A stretch of DNA of 64,000 bases, from the NCBI GenBank assembly GCA_035529895.1, contig DATKVV010000041.1:1-64000 (forward strand). The letters are read 5' to 3'. The translations under genes and the position numbers were made by a program. This stretch comes from JAUWKC01 sp035529895 (GTDB taxonomy: Bacteria; Planctomycetota; Phycisphaerae; Sedimentisphaerales; Anaerobacaceae). Positions within the stretch are counted from its first letter, which is position 1. Each line of letters opens with the position of its first letter. The notes beneath the pieces were generated by a model. The model was given only the letters and a program-made list of their open reading frames with translations. It made no database searches and was not told the DNA's origin. Shown here one piece after another: positions 1 through 9,480 of this stretch.

Positions 1-1692
1 AGGGATCTGGTTGCCTTTATATTGGGGCGATGAGGTGGTAGCATTCTCGACGTCGTTCAAGTTGGTGCCAAGGTAGACATCGTGCGACTCGGCCACGTAG
101 CCGGCCGACCAGCTAAGCTGCACGCCTTCTTTCGGCAGGTCCTTCGTACCATCAGCGGGGCTGAGAACAGCGGCTTTCGCCCGGTAAGTAGTAAAGCTCC
201 AGACGGGGCCTGTCCACGGGCTGTTGCCGTCGCTTTCGTTGACCTCATTAACCTTCCAGTAGTAAGTCTGGTCGTACAGGAGAAGCCCTGGCGCATAGTT
301 GGTATCGGCAACGGGCTGGCGGCCCGCGTAAACGTTGCGATGGTCCACTGTGTTAGCATCGCGGACATCGGCATAATTAGTGCCAAAGAACACATCATGC
401 CACGCTGCCTTTTCCCCCGCCGCCCACCTGAGGAGCGCCTCCGGTGAAACGTCCTGTTCGCCGTCGCTCGGATAGGGTGCGTAAGCAGTAACCAGCGGCG
501 TGAGCTGCAGAACGAAGGCGTTCAAGATTCCCCGTCCGCCCACCCGTGACGGACGGACAGGGTCAGGCTGGCAGCAGCCCGCCCTATATAACACGAGCAC
601 CGGATTGCCGTTGGTCGTGAACTTAATTATGGAGGGAATAAGCTCCTGGTCACTGGTAACCTGCTGGGCCTGTACGTTGCACGCATCCTGGAGCGAAAGC
701 ACACCCTCAGGAAAAGGGCCGGTCATCCAATCAATGCCGGGAAACAGTTTCTGAAAAGGGTCCTGGTCCTGATAAGGCAGGTATCTTGCTTCTTTGACCG
801 ACATGGCGCGGATGACAGGCATCGGAGGTACGGCATCACAGAGGCAGTCGCACGTCACTAAAGTAGGGTTATCTGTGCCCGGGACTCTGTAGCAGCCGAA
901 ATGATTATGGAAACTGTAAAGGGTGTAAGCGCCGCCGGGCAAGTCGTGCAAGGCAAGCTGTATGCTGTGGCCGTCGCCTTCGGGCCAGTCCATGCCGTAA
1001 TACCAGCTATTGCAAATACCGTCATGAACAGGTGAGCCGGTCGGGCAGAGACCGCCTGCCAGCGCACCTGTCAGGCCGGCTACCTTGAAGCCGCCATCGC
1101 CCTCGTAAAATACAGTAATACCGGCGTGAATCCCCGTGCCGGCTATGCCCGGACCGGTGGGTTTTGGTCCATTTTCGATGCCCTCCTCCCAGCAATGGTC
1201 ACACCTGTACATGTCGGCCCAGCCGTCGCAGGCCCAGATCCACCAGCCGGGCTTTGCCGTTTCCGGCCTTACTGTATTGGTGTTCGGGCAGTCTGGTATG
1301 GCAAGGTCCACCTTCACGCAAACGGCGCTGTCGGTAGTAAAGCTCCACACGCCTCCTTTGACGGTTGTAGCGCCAACCTCGTCGACCCGCCAGTAATAAG
1401 TCTTGGCCTTTTGAAGCACCCCCGCGTCAAAGTAATTTTGGTCGACCGGAAAGTTGCCCCGGTAAACGCCCGAGCTTGCAGTATCGGCGTCATTGACATC
1501 GTTGAAATCGATGCCGAAGTAGACGTCGTGGGACACCGCGCTGTCGCCCTTGGTCCAACTGAGCATCTGGTTGGTGGGCACACACCAATCCTTGTTCGGG
1601 GGGCTGGGGTTTGTGGCCAGCTCCTCCGCCGGGGCGCCGGCAGCCAGACCCAACAAAAGGATAACCATTAAGAAAACGAGTTTTCTGCACAT
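1..1692 (-). CDS. secreted multidomain protein with D-V-Y-F-G modules (5' part only)
   Basis: The reading frame is open from an ATG at 1692 to the window edge, 564 codons without a stop; the C-terminus is outside. A purine-rich Shine-Dalgarno (GGAGAGG) lies just upstream. Residues 1-22 form a signal peptide (basic start, leucine-rich core, AGAPAEE). At least three copies of one beta-sandwich-like module follow, each with H-D-V-Y-x-G-T/I and Y-Y-W-x-V-x-E-V and ending W-S-F-T-T, at about residues 50-130, 400-510 and from 515 on. Between copies 1 and 2 is an unrelated Cys- and Trp-rich region (about 135-330). Such modules are typical of extracellular planctomycete proteins, probably fibronectin-III/Ig-like spacers. 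No catalytic family is recognised. Exosortase-type or other C-terminal anchoring cannot be judged because the end is missing. Confidence 0.85.
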   Translation of the reverse strand, partial: MCRKLVFLMVILLLGLAAGAPAEELATNPSPPNKDWCVPTNQMLSWTKGDSAVSHDVYFGIDFNDVNDADTASSGVYRGNFPVDQNYFDAGVLQKAKTYYWRVDEVGATTVKGGVWSFTTDSAVCVKVDLAIPDCPNTNTVRPETAKPGWWIWACDGWADMYRCDHCWEEGIENGPKPTGPGIAGTGIHAGITVFYEGDGGFKVAGLTGALAGGLCPTGSPVHDGICNSWYYGMDWPEGDGHSIQLALHDLPGGAYTLYSFHNHFGCYRVPGTDNPTLVTCDCLCDAVPPMPVIRAMSVKEARYLPYQDQDPFQKLFPGIDWMTGPFPEGVLSLQDACNVQAQQVTSDQELIPSIIKFTTNGNPVLVLYRAGCCQPDPVRPSRVGGRGILNAFVLQLTPLVTAYAPYPSDGEQDVSPEALLRWAAGEKAAWHDVFFGTNYADVRDANTVDHRNVYAGRQPVADTNYAPGLLLYDQTYYWKVNEVNESDGNSPWTGPVWSFTTYRAKAAVLSPADGTKDLPKEGVQLSWSAGYVAESHDVYLGTNLNDVENATTSSPQYKGNQIP

Positions 1693-2451
1693 AATCCCTC
1701 TCCTTTCAACACCGAACATTAACATATTTCTTGGTTATAGCTTCTCGCCGAAGCGCAGACTTAGACAGCTCCCAACAGGCGTCGCAACCTTCACTGTCGA
1801 ACTGGGCGCCTGTCCTGCGCAGGTTTTCTGAGGACATCTGGCCCTCGGCACTCCGGAAGAAAAGACAGAGGTTGAGTGTTCGCCTGTGAAACAAACCGCC
1901 TTTCGGAACATCACCCATCGTTATGGCTCTGTGCCTCTCTCGGCACCTCATCAGGTCAGAAAGGTCTGCTTTCTGGCTGGCACAGTCGATAAAGTTCACC
2001 ATCCTTGTTTATAACAAGTCGGCGGCGATTCAGTCAAGCACTATTACCTTTTTTTTTAGGTTTAGCCTGGTTTTCAATGTTTTTGTTCAAAAAACACCCA
2101 CCGCAGAACATATCCGCCCGTCCCGCCCGAGCCGGTGAGAACGCCTTTTAGCTTGGTTTCGTTCACGTCTCAACCGCAATCCCAGCTGGCCTGAGTCAGG
2201 CGGTCTGCACCCCTTCCACCGGGACTATTCTTAATTCTGACAAAATTTGCGTTGCCTGATGCAGAAAAAAGTTGTATAAGTGGATGTTTGGGATGCATCA
2301 GGCATTGCACAAAAAACAGCACAATAAACTTTCTTAGAGCTGACACGTGTGCTATGGGCTTTGTGTGGCATTTGACCTGTAGGCCTGTTAGGACAAGAAG
2401 GCCTTTGAAGCTAAGTTATTTGTACTGGTTATTTTAGAAAACGGAGAAGCT
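1693..2451. other. intergenic region between divergent genes
   Basis: About 760 bp between the secreted protein (leftward) and PFOR (rightward). Short frames exist, for example a minus-strand one at 1706-2002, but none has a ribosome site, signal peptide or recognisable motif. It should hold both promoters; only one candidate (2252-2280) is convincing enough to list. Confidence 0.6.
2252..2280 (+). promoter_or_regulatory. possible sigma70-type promoter for PFOR
   Basis: TTGCCT, a 17-nt spacer, then TATAAG, about 170 nt before the PFOR start. The spacing is right and both boxes match four or five of six consensus bases. Inference from sequence only; the long leader is unexplained. Confidence 0.35.
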
Positions 2452-5400
2452 ATGAGTCGCAAAATGGTTACAATTGACGGCAACACGGCTGCGGCGTACG
2501 TGGCCCACGCCACAAATGAAGTGATTGCAATATATCCAATTACGCCGAGTTCACCGATGGGTGAGATTGCGGATGCAAAGACAGCCAAAGGCGAGCGAAA
2601 CATATGGGGGACGGTCCCTTCGGTTACGGAGATGCAGTCGGAGGGCGGCGCAGCGGGCGCGGTGCACGGAGCACTGGCAACCGGCGCTTTGACGACGACT
2701 TTCACGGCGTCGCAGGGACTTTTGCTTATGATTCCCAATATGTACAAGATTGCCGGCGAGCTGCTTCCGACGGTCTTTCATGTCTCGGCTCGTTCGTTGG
2801 CGTGCCATGCGCTTTCAATCTTCGGCGACCATGCGGATGTAATGGCCTGTCGCCAGATCGGTTTTGCGATGATTTGTTCGTGCAATGTTCAGGAAGTCAT
2901 GGATTTTGCGCTAATCGCGCAGCAGGCGACGTTGGCGTCTCGCGTGCCCTTCCTGCACTTTTTTGACGGTTTCAGGACCAGCCATGAGCTTCAAAAGGTC
3001 GAGCAGTTCACGCTGGATGATATGCGGGCGGTGATTGAGGACGAGCTTGTGGCGCAACATAAGGCGAGGGCGCTGTCACCGGACAGGCCCATGATTAGCG
3101 GGACGGCGCAGAATCCCGATGTTTATTTCCAGGGACGAGAGACAGTGAACAAATTCTATTTGGCCGCGCCTGAAATTGTTCAGGAGACGATGGACAAATT
3201 TGCGAAGCTGGTAGGGCGAAGTTACCATTTGTTTGATTATGTCGGCGCGGAAGATGCGGAGAAAATCATTGTCATTATGGGTTCAGGCGCCGATACGGCG
3301 CACGAGACGGTTGAGTATTTGGCCTCCAGAGGTGAAAAAGTGGGCGTGGTAAAGGTTCGGCTCTATAAGCCGTTCAGCAGAAAAGATTTTATTGCTGCGC
3401 TGCCGAAAAGCGTCAAGAAAATCGCGGTGCTGGACAGAACAAAAGAGCCGGGTTCGCTGGGTGAGCCTTTGTACCTGGACGTTCGCACGGCTATTGGGGA
3501 GGCGATGGAGTGGAAGGAATCGTCTTTTGAGAAATATCCGCTGATTGTCGGCGGGCGGTATGGACTGGGCTCGAAGGAGTTTACGCCGGCGATGGTGAAG
3601 GCCGTGTTTGACAGTCTGGATGCGGCCAGGCCCAAGAGCGGTTTTACGGTGGGTATCATCGATGACGTAGCTAATACAAGTCTGGAAGTTGAGGAGAGTT
3701 TTGAGGTTGGCGGCGAGGGGCTTTACTGCGCGATGTTTTATGGTCTCGGCGCGGACGGGACGGTAAGTGCAAATCATAACTCCATACAGATAATCGGTGA
3801 ATTAACCGACAACTATGCACAGGGCTATTTTGTATATGACTCGAAAAAGGCCGGCGCGGTAACGATATCACACCTTAGATTCGGCAAGAAACCAATTCGA
3901 AGTCCGTACCTCATAAGCAAAGCCGACTTTGTTGCGTGCCACAATTCGAGCTTTTTGGAGAAGTTTGATATGCTTTCCGGCGCCCGGCCCGGCGGCACTT
4001 TCCTGCTGACCAGTATGCACGATAAAGAGCATATTTGGGACACTTTGCCGGAGGAGGTGCAAAAGCAGATAATCGAAAAGAAGCTGAAGTTCTATGTTAT
4101 CGATGCGATTTCGCTTGCACAGGGGCTTGGGCTGGGGCCGAGAATCAACGTGATTATGCAAACGGCCTTTTTCAAGATAAGCAACATTATTATTCCGCTG
4201 GATACGGCGGTGAAGGCCATAAAGGACGCAATCAAGAAGAGCTACGGGAAGAAAGGCGAAAAAATTGTTCAAATGAACAACGCCGCGGTCGATGGTGCTC
4301 TCGAAAGAATCTATGAAGTTGAGGTTCCGGGCAAAGCAACCAGCAGGATAAAGATGCGGCCCCCGGTGCCGGAAGACGCCCCTGATTTTGTCAAGGAAGT
4401 TACGGGGGAGATTATAGCGCTTCGCGGCGACAAGCTGCCGGTGAGCAAGATGCCGGTCGACGGCAAGTTCCAAACGGGGACGACCCAATACGAGAAGCGC
4501 AACATTGCCGTGAACATACCGATATGGGAGCCTGATGTCTGCATACAGTGCGGGCTGTGCTCTCTGCTTTGTCCGCACGGAACGATAAGGATGAAGGTTT
4601 ACGATGAAAAGTACCTCAAGGATACGCCGGGGACGTTCAAAAGCGCGAACGCGAAAGGCAAAGACTTTGCCGGCATGAAGTGTACGGTGCAGGTGGCTCC
4701 GGAAGACTGCACGGGGTGCGAAGCGTGTGTGGCCAATTGCCCCGCCCAGGAAAAAGACCAAAACAAGCAGCCAACAGGTCGAAAGGCAATAAATATGGTA
4801 TTGCAGGAGCCGGTTCGCGGCACCGAGGGTGAAAATTATAAATACTTCCTGTCCATTCCGAGCACAGAGCCGAGGCTTTTTAAGGCCAATTCTGTAAAGG
4901 GAAGCCAGTTGATTCGGCCTTTGTTCGAATACTCGGGCGCCTGTGCAGGATGTGGAGAAACGCCTTATGTAAAACTGCTGACACAGCTTTTTGGGGACCG
5001 GGCATTTATTGGAAATGCGACGGGCTGCTCATCGATTTACGGCGGAAATCTTCCGACAACACCTTACACAAAGAGGCCTGACGGGAGGGGACCAACCTGG
5101 AGCAACAGCTTATTCGAAGACAACGCCGAATTTGCCATGGGTATGCGCCTGACGATTGACAAATTCAAAGAGCGTGCTCTTGACCTGCTTGAGAAGGCGC
5201 TGACTGAGGGTTGTGTTGAAGGCGCGCTGGCGGCGGCAATTCGGGCGGCGGCGATGGCGGATGATGCCGAGCAAAACGCTATTGAACAGCAGCGAGAGCG
5301 AGTGGAGAAGCTGAAAGAGCAATGCAACAAGAGCGGCTGCGATACGTGCAAGCAGCTATTGGATGTTGCAGACTACCTCGTGCATAAATCCGTGTGGGCT

Positions 5401-6105
5401 CTCGGCGGCGACGGGTGGGCTTACGATATCGGATACGGGGGGCTGGACCATGTGCTTGCCAGCGGGGCGAATGTCAACGTTCTTGTCCTTGATACGGAAG
5501 TATATTCCAATACCGGCGGCCAGATGTCAAAATCGACACCGAGAGCGGCGGTGGCCAAATTTGCAGCCGGGGGAAAACCAATGCCCAAGAAGGACCTGGG
5601 CCTTCTGGCCATGACTTACCGAAATATTTATGTGGCGCAGGTGGCTATGGGCGCCAATCCGAATCAGGCAGTGAAGGCGTTTGTCGAGGCTGAGGCGTAT
5701 CCGGGGCCGTCTCTTATAATTGCATACGCTCATTGTATCGCTCACGGCTACGACCTGGTCAATGGTTATGAGCACCAGAAACAAGCCGTCAACAGCGGTT
5801 ATTGGCCTTTGTACAGGTTTAATCCGGTACTGAAGGAAGAAGGCAAAAACCCGCTGCAGCTTGATTCGAAGGCTCCCACTGTTGATTTCGAACAATATGC
5901 CTACGGCGAGAATCGCTATCGCGTTTTGCGGCAGGCAAAACCGGAAGTGGCAGAGAAGTTAATGAAGCTCGCCAAGAGCGATACCGCCGAGAGATTTGCC
6001 TTAATGGAGCAGCTTGCCAACTTGAAATACGACGGACGGGACAGCGCTGAGAGTCAAGTGACGAAGGTTCTTAAAGGCGCTGTTGAAAAAACTGTGGGGA
6101 CGTAA
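2452..6105 (+). CDS. nifJ: pyruvate:ferredoxin (flavodoxin) oxidoreductase
   Basis: Single-chain PFOR of 1217 residues, the usual homodimer-type length. It oxidatively decarboxylates pyruvate to acetyl-CoA and CO2 with ferredoxin or flavodoxin as acceptor, in the cytoplasm. Seen in order: N-terminal pyrimidine-binding domain with Y-P-I-T-P-S-S-P-M-G-E (from about residue 28); a two-cluster ferredoxin domain with C-I-Q-C-G-L-C-S-L-L-C-P (about 696) and C-T-G-C-E-A-C-V-A-N-C-P (about 751); the proximal-cluster motif G-A-C-A-G-C-G-E (about 829); and the TPP/Mg site with G-D-G-W-A-Y-D-I-G and N-T-G-G-Q-M-S (about 985-1025). ATG is preceded by an AAACGGAGAAGC ribosome site. It stands alone, with no separate subunit genes, and could drain pyruvate from the aldolase at 49 kb. 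Confidence 0.97.
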   Translation: MSRKMVTIDGNTAAAYVAHATNEVIAIYPITPSSPMGEIADAKTAKGERNIWGTVPSVTEMQSEGGAAGAVHGALATGALTTTFTASQGLLLMIPNMYKIAGELLPTVFHVSARSLACHALSIFGDHADVMACRQIGFAMICSCNVQEVMDFALIAQQATLASRVPFLHFFDGFRTSHELQKVEQFTLDDMRAVIEDELVAQHKARALSPDRPMISGTAQNPDVYFQGRETVNKFYLAAPEIVQETMDKFAKLVGRSYHLFDYVGAEDAEKIIVIMGSGADTAHETVEYLASRGEKVGVVKVRLYKPFSRKDFIAALPKSVKKIAVLDRTKEPGSLGEPLYLDVRTAIGEAMEWKESSFEKYPLIVGGRYGLGSKEFTPAMVKAVFDSLDAARPKSGFTVGIIDDVANTSLEVEESFEVGGEGLYCAMFYGLGADGTVSANHNSIQIIGELTDNYAQGYFVYDSKKAGAVTISHLRFGKKPIRSPYLISKADFVACHNSSFLEKFDMLSGARPGGTFLLTSMHDKEHIWDTLPEEVQKQIIEKKLKFYVIDAISLAQGLGLGPRINVIMQTAFFKISNIIIPLDTAVKAIKDAIKKSYGKKGEKIVQMNNAAVDGALERIYEVEVPGKATSRIKMRPPVPEDAPDFVKEVTGEIIALRGDKLPVSKMPVDGKFQTGTTQYEKRNIAVNIPIWEPDVCIQCGLCSLLCPHGTIRMKVYDEKYLKDTPGTFKSANAKGKDFAGMKCTVQVAPEDCTGCEACVANCPAQEKDQNKQPTGRKAINMVLQEPVRGTEGENYKYFLSIPSTEPRLFKANSVKGSQLIRPLFEYSGACAGCGETPYVKLLTQLFGDRAFIGNATGCSSIYGGNLPTTPYTKRPDGRGPTWSNSLFEDNAEFAMGMRLTIDKFKERALDLLEKALTEGCVEGALAAAIRAAAMADDAEQNAIEQQRERVEKLKEQCNKSGCDTCKQLLDVADYLVHKSVWALGGDGWAYDIGYGGLDHVLASGANVNVLVLDTEVYSNTGGQMSKSTPRAAVAKFAAGGKPMPKKDLGLLAMTYRNIYVAQVAMGANPNQAVKAFVEAEAYPGPSLIIAYAHCIAHGYDLVNGYEHQKQAVNSGYWPLYRFNPVLKEEGKNPLQLDSKAPTVDFEQYAYGENRYRVLRQAKPEVAEKLMKLAKSDTAERFALMEQLANLKYDGRDSAESQVTKVLKGAVEKTVGT

Positions 6106-6143
6106 TGTGTGAACAGCGAGTTTTCTTTGGTTGGGAGGATGGA

Positions 6144-6926
6144 ATGATTAGTCGGTTCTCGGGTACGGTGGTTTGGCTGGCGCTTACTGTGTTTTTCGTC
6201 GCGGCGTGTGGACAGGGCGGCAGGACGGAGGAAGGAGTGGGAGTCCGCCATCCGTTAATCGATTCAGGTTTTGTTATACCTGATTATGCTGCCGCAGCGA
6301 TTGAGGCAAGTGGAGGACGCCAGGCCTGGACAAGAGCGGAAAAACTTGCCTTGACCTGCGTGGTTACTTTTTACCGTGAGGACGGCAGTTTTTACCTGAC
6401 GGAACAGCGTCACGAGATTCATCCGTTGCTGAATTCCATTCGGATTTCGGGCAAAGAGCCGCAAGGTGAGCTTGTTTGGCGATTGTCTGCCGAGGGTTTG
6501 TGCTCTATATCGGAGGGTGTTGCGGTAGCAGATACGTCCCCGCAGGTGAACTGTAGCATTGCGCACGCAGTCCTGAGCGTAACGACGGCGGCGATGCGTC
6601 TTTCAGGTCGGGGGACTCGGTTGGCGCGAGGTTCCCAGCCAGTCAGGATAGAGGGATTATGGTATTATCCGATTGAACGAGGCGGCACTGAAGAGATGCA
6701 GGCTGGCTCACCTCGCCCCGAGGGGATTTTTTACCAAAACGCAGAGAACTTTCTCGTAGACACGATTTACTTTCGGGATCCATCGATGGTCGTTCGCGGA
6801 TATGACTACAAAGAGGTTGAGAAAGGGGGCGTTCTGGTCCCGACGAAGATAGAGGTATTCAAAAGCGACCGGGGGGGCGTTTTGCGGGAGCGGCTTGCTA
6901 AAATAGATTACTACCGCCCCGGTTGA
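6144..6926 (+). CDS. hypothetical lipoprotein
   Basis: 260 residues from the ATG at 6144, chosen because GGGAGGAT precedes it and because it places a clean lipoprotein signal (hydrophobic stretch ending V-A-A-C) at the N-terminus. A longer frame opens at 6105, overlapping the PFOR stop, but adds residues before the signal. The mature part has no motif I recognise; it looks like a beta-rich outer-membrane or periplasmic protein (E-A-S-G-G-R-Q-A-W near its start, as in small outer-membrane lipoproteins of the LolA/LolB-like fold; weak). It lies 38 bp after PFOR and may be co-transcribed with it, without an obvious functional link. Confidence 0.75.
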   Translation: MISRFSGTVVWLALTVFFVAACGQGGRTEEGVGVRHPLIDSGFVIPDYAAAAIEASGGRQAWTRAEKLALTCVVTFYREDGSFYLTEQRHEIHPLLNSIRISGKEPQGELVWRLSAEGLCSISEGVAVADTSPQVNCSIAHAVLSVTTAAMRLSGRGTRLARGSQPVRIEGLWYYPIERGGTEEMQAGSPRPEGIFYQNAENFLVDTIYFRDPSMVVRGYDYKEVEKGGVLVPTKIEVFKSDRGGVLRERLAKIDYYRPG

Positions 6927-7555
6927 AATCTACGGCCAAGCAGGTCTGCGTTGTCGTGTGCGAGCGCAGGGCCTACGTTGATGTTGGGCAAGAAAAGCGG
7001 CACGTTGAGTCCGAAAAAAGGGCCGGGATTTATCCCAATAGGCGGCATTTTCCGAGAGGTCTGAGACAGTTGAAGGAAGTATTCGGCTTCAGAAGGGGGA
7101 ACTGTGCGCACGAGTGCGGTCGTCTTATCTGTACAGGTCCGACGATAATTATCGGCTTTGAACAGGCTCGGATGACGAACAAAGCCTTTGTTTGGCAAGT
7201 ATAGTCCTTATTGATTGTGCCGCAACAAAATGAACAATGGGATGGCAGGGTATAAAAGTATGACATACGGTTTCATAACTGGTTTGCTTGGCGACGGTTA
7301 GGACAAACAGACATCGGAGTCTCTGGTGCACGTTTTCTGCGTTGGTGTTTCGAGATTTATGGGAAGTTCGTGCGTTATTTGGCGCTGTCTCAACGATATT
7401 TAATTTCTTTTTAATGTTGGCCTTACGGCAACTAAAAAAGTTAAGCAGAAAAGGTGTTAAACCGATAATTTTTGGAGGGTAAGAAACTAATTCGCCTGTT
7501 GGAGGCAAATGCGGCCATTTTGCCGTGGTGTTTTATTTCGGTTGAAGGTTTGCGT
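6927..7555. other. leader/intergenic region before the exopolysaccharide operon
   Basis: About 630 bp. Overlapping short frames on both strands (for example 6923-7204 plus and 6911-7198 minus) lack ribosome sites and family features. The last 170 bp are AT-rich and probably carry the operon promoter, but no pair of boxes stands out and I could not recognise a known riboswitch. Confidence 0.5.
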
Positions 7556-9304
7556 ATGACAGATTCAAATAGAGGCAAAAGTCGTAGTTGCAGTAGTCTG
7601 CTGTGTCCGGCGGTGGTTGTGGCATATTTGTTTATTCTGAGTATTTACGTTGGCGGGTGCAGCAACAAGTTTTGGGACCCCAAACAAATAGGCAGATTTC
7701 GGCCTGTTCCGGCGGTGAATGTGATACTGGATACTCTGGGTGTGGCAGAGGAGGCGCCGTCCGCCTGGGTGGGCGCCGAGGAGCCGCGGCCGGCGGATGC
7801 GATGGTGCTGCAAAGCGACTACGTATTCAGTCCCGGCGATATAATCCGGATATCTATCTTCGAACTGCTTCGCGAAGCCGACCTGTTTGTCAACGATTAT
7901 ATTGTCACCGAGACGGGCAAGATTTCGGTGCCCGAAGTCGGGGTGATTGCCGCAGCGGGGCTGACCGAATCTCAGCTCGAAGAAGAGATAAAAGACATTG
8001 TGGAACCGAGCTTACTGAAAAAGCCGTCCGTTACCGCGACCTTAGTCAGGTCGGAAAAGCGAGCATTCTCAATTCTGGGCCAGGGCGTGCCGCGTCCCAA
8101 CAGGTACTTTATTCCACGTTACGGTTTCAGGCTGGCTGATGCGCTTGCGACAGCGGGCGGAATAGGGGAATTTAACGTGAGCAATATTTATGTTTCACGT
8201 CTTGTTTCGGGTCAGGAAGTCAGACTATCGCCTGCTGTTAAATCCAGGGTGGCGCCATCAGAAACAGGCGAGCGTGGAAAGCCTGGCAAGGAATTGGTTG
8301 TGCCTGAGGAGGAGATGCTTGAGATAATAGCGCCCCGGGCAAAAGAGCAGCGGTCTGAAAACAAGCTGGTTGTCGCCTCGGCGGAACTTGTGCGGCATAG
8401 TGAGCTTGCGGAGGCGGCTTTGCCGGCCGGGTTTGAGAGTGGGCCGGGCCGGGGAAAGAGTGTATGGGGGGGTTCTGATTCTGCGGCGTATGAAGAACGC
8501 GGATTCGGGCAGACCGCAAGAAGCAGCGGCCGGTCGCCGGGCAGAATGCAAAGCATATCAGCCTCGGCTATTGGGCCGGCCGGCAGAGAGGCCGCAGGCA
8601 AGGCAACAGGCAGCAGCAATGAAGGTCGGGTCGAATGGATTTTCGAGGATGGAAAGTGGGTACCCGTTCAAGTGGGCAGGCCGCGGCCTGTAAGGCCGGA
8701 AGTTGAAGTTGCGCCGGAGAAGCCGGAGAAGCTGCTCGAGGAAAGAGCGCCGGCGGATTTCACGTGGGACGAGGTAGGAATGGGAGGAATGCAGACGCGC
8801 GTAATAAGGATACCGGTAGATAAATTCCAGGCGGGCGACCCCCGATACAATATCGCAATCAGGCCGGGCGATACGATATATGTGCCGGTTGATATTATCG
8901 GTGAATTCTATGTTACGGGCAACACGGCCAATCGCGGGACTGTTAATCTTACGGGCCGTCCTATGACGCTCAAGATGGCCATAGCTGCAGCGGGTGGTTT
9001 GGGAGAGCTGGCATGGCCGAAACGGTGCGAAGTGGTCAGGAGACTCGGCAAAAACAGAGAAGAAATCGTGATGGTGGACCTGGACAAAATCGCCCGGGGT
9101 GAACAGCCTGACTTCTTCATAAAGCCGGACGATTTAATCAATGTCGGCACACACCCGACTTCAATGTGGCGTTATGTTTTGCGAAATGCATTCAGGGCGA
9201 CTTACGGGTTTGACTTTAACTACAGCCGTAATTTTGCAGACAGGGATGTATACACTCACAGGCCTTTCCCCGGTTGGTTGCCATCTATGAATGATATTTT
9301 TTAG
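7556..9304 (+). CDS. polysaccharide export outer-membrane lipoprotein (Wza-like, SLBB)
   Basis: 582 residues from the ATG at 7556, which gives a lipoprotein signal ending Y-V-G-G-C; an upstream in-frame TTG at 7472 would bury that signal. The N-terminal half holds the polysaccharide export (Poly_export) domain: Y-V-F-S-P-G-D-I-I-R-I-S-I-F-E-L then V-T-E-T-G-K-I-S-V-P-E-V-G near residues 90-150. SLBB-type ligand-binding folds follow (A-L-A-T-A-G-G-I-G and I-A-A-A-G-G-L-G-E-L-A-W). Between them is a long, low-complexity, charged and Gly/Ser-rich linker of about 180 residues (about 240-420), unusual for the family. Role: outer-membrane channel or periplasmic sleeve for exopolysaccharide, working with the Wzc-like protein at 16.4 kb. 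Confidence 0.88.
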   Translation: MTDSNRGKSRSCSSLLCPAVVVAYLFILSIYVGGCSNKFWDPKQIGRFRPVPAVNVILDTLGVAEEAPSAWVGAEEPRPADAMVLQSDYVFSPGDIIRISIFELLREADLFVNDYIVTETGKISVPEVGVIAAAGLTESQLEEEIKDIVEPSLLKKPSVTATLVRSEKRAFSILGQGVPRPNRYFIPRYGFRLADALATAGGIGEFNVSNIYVSRLVSGQEVRLSPAVKSRVAPSETGERGKPGKELVVPEEEMLEIIAPRAKEQRSENKLVVASAELVRHSELAEAALPAGFESGPGRGKSVWGGSDSAAYEERGFGQTARSSGRSPGRMQSISASAIGPAGREAAGKATGSSNEGRVEWIFEDGKWVPVQVGRPRPVRPEVEVAPEKPEKLLEERAPADFTWDEVGMGGMQTRVIRIPVDKFQAGDPRYNIAIRPGDTIYVPVDIIGEFYVTGNTANRGTVNLTGRPMTLKMAIAAAGGLGELAWPKRCEVVRRLGKNREEIVMVDLDKIARGEQPDFFIKPDDLINVGTHPTSMWRYVLRNAFRATYGFDFNYSRNFADRDVYTHRPFPGWLPSMNDIF

Positions 9305-9403
9305 TAGACAACCGGGGACTCAAATGGTAACAGCGAGTAAAGGGCTTTCTTAGCACGGGAGGTTCGCATTTAGAGGTCCGTTGAAAAATAACGATATTTA
9401 TGC

Positions 9404-9446
9404 AAGAATGAGGGCCTTATGTGGATTGCTCATAAGGCATATTCTT
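9404..9446 (+). repeat. strong hairpin upstream of the exosortase gene
   Basis: GCCTTATG at 9414-9421 pairs perfectly with CATAAGGC at 9431-9438 (9-nt loop), and AAGAAT at 9404-9409 pairs with ATTCTT at 9441-9446. There is no T-run, so it is not a normal intrinsic terminator. It lies 35 nt before the exosortase start inside an operon gap of 176 bp; it could attenuate or stabilise the downstream message. Confidence 0.55.
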
Positions 9447-9480
9447 CGGCCTTGCTGAACGTAAGTGCAGGCTATTGGTT

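Noticed and set aside
1706..2002. 98-codon minus-strand frame upstream of the secreted protein
   Set aside because: No ribosome site, no signal or domain; sits where the promoter of the secreted protein is expected.
3868..4761. 297-codon minus-strand frame inside PFOR
   Set aside because: Lies opposite well-conserved ferredoxin-domain codons; no motif, no start signal.
6911..7204. Overlapping short frames on both strands before the EPS operon
   Set aside because: Neither has a start signal or recognisable sequence; the region is better read as a leader.
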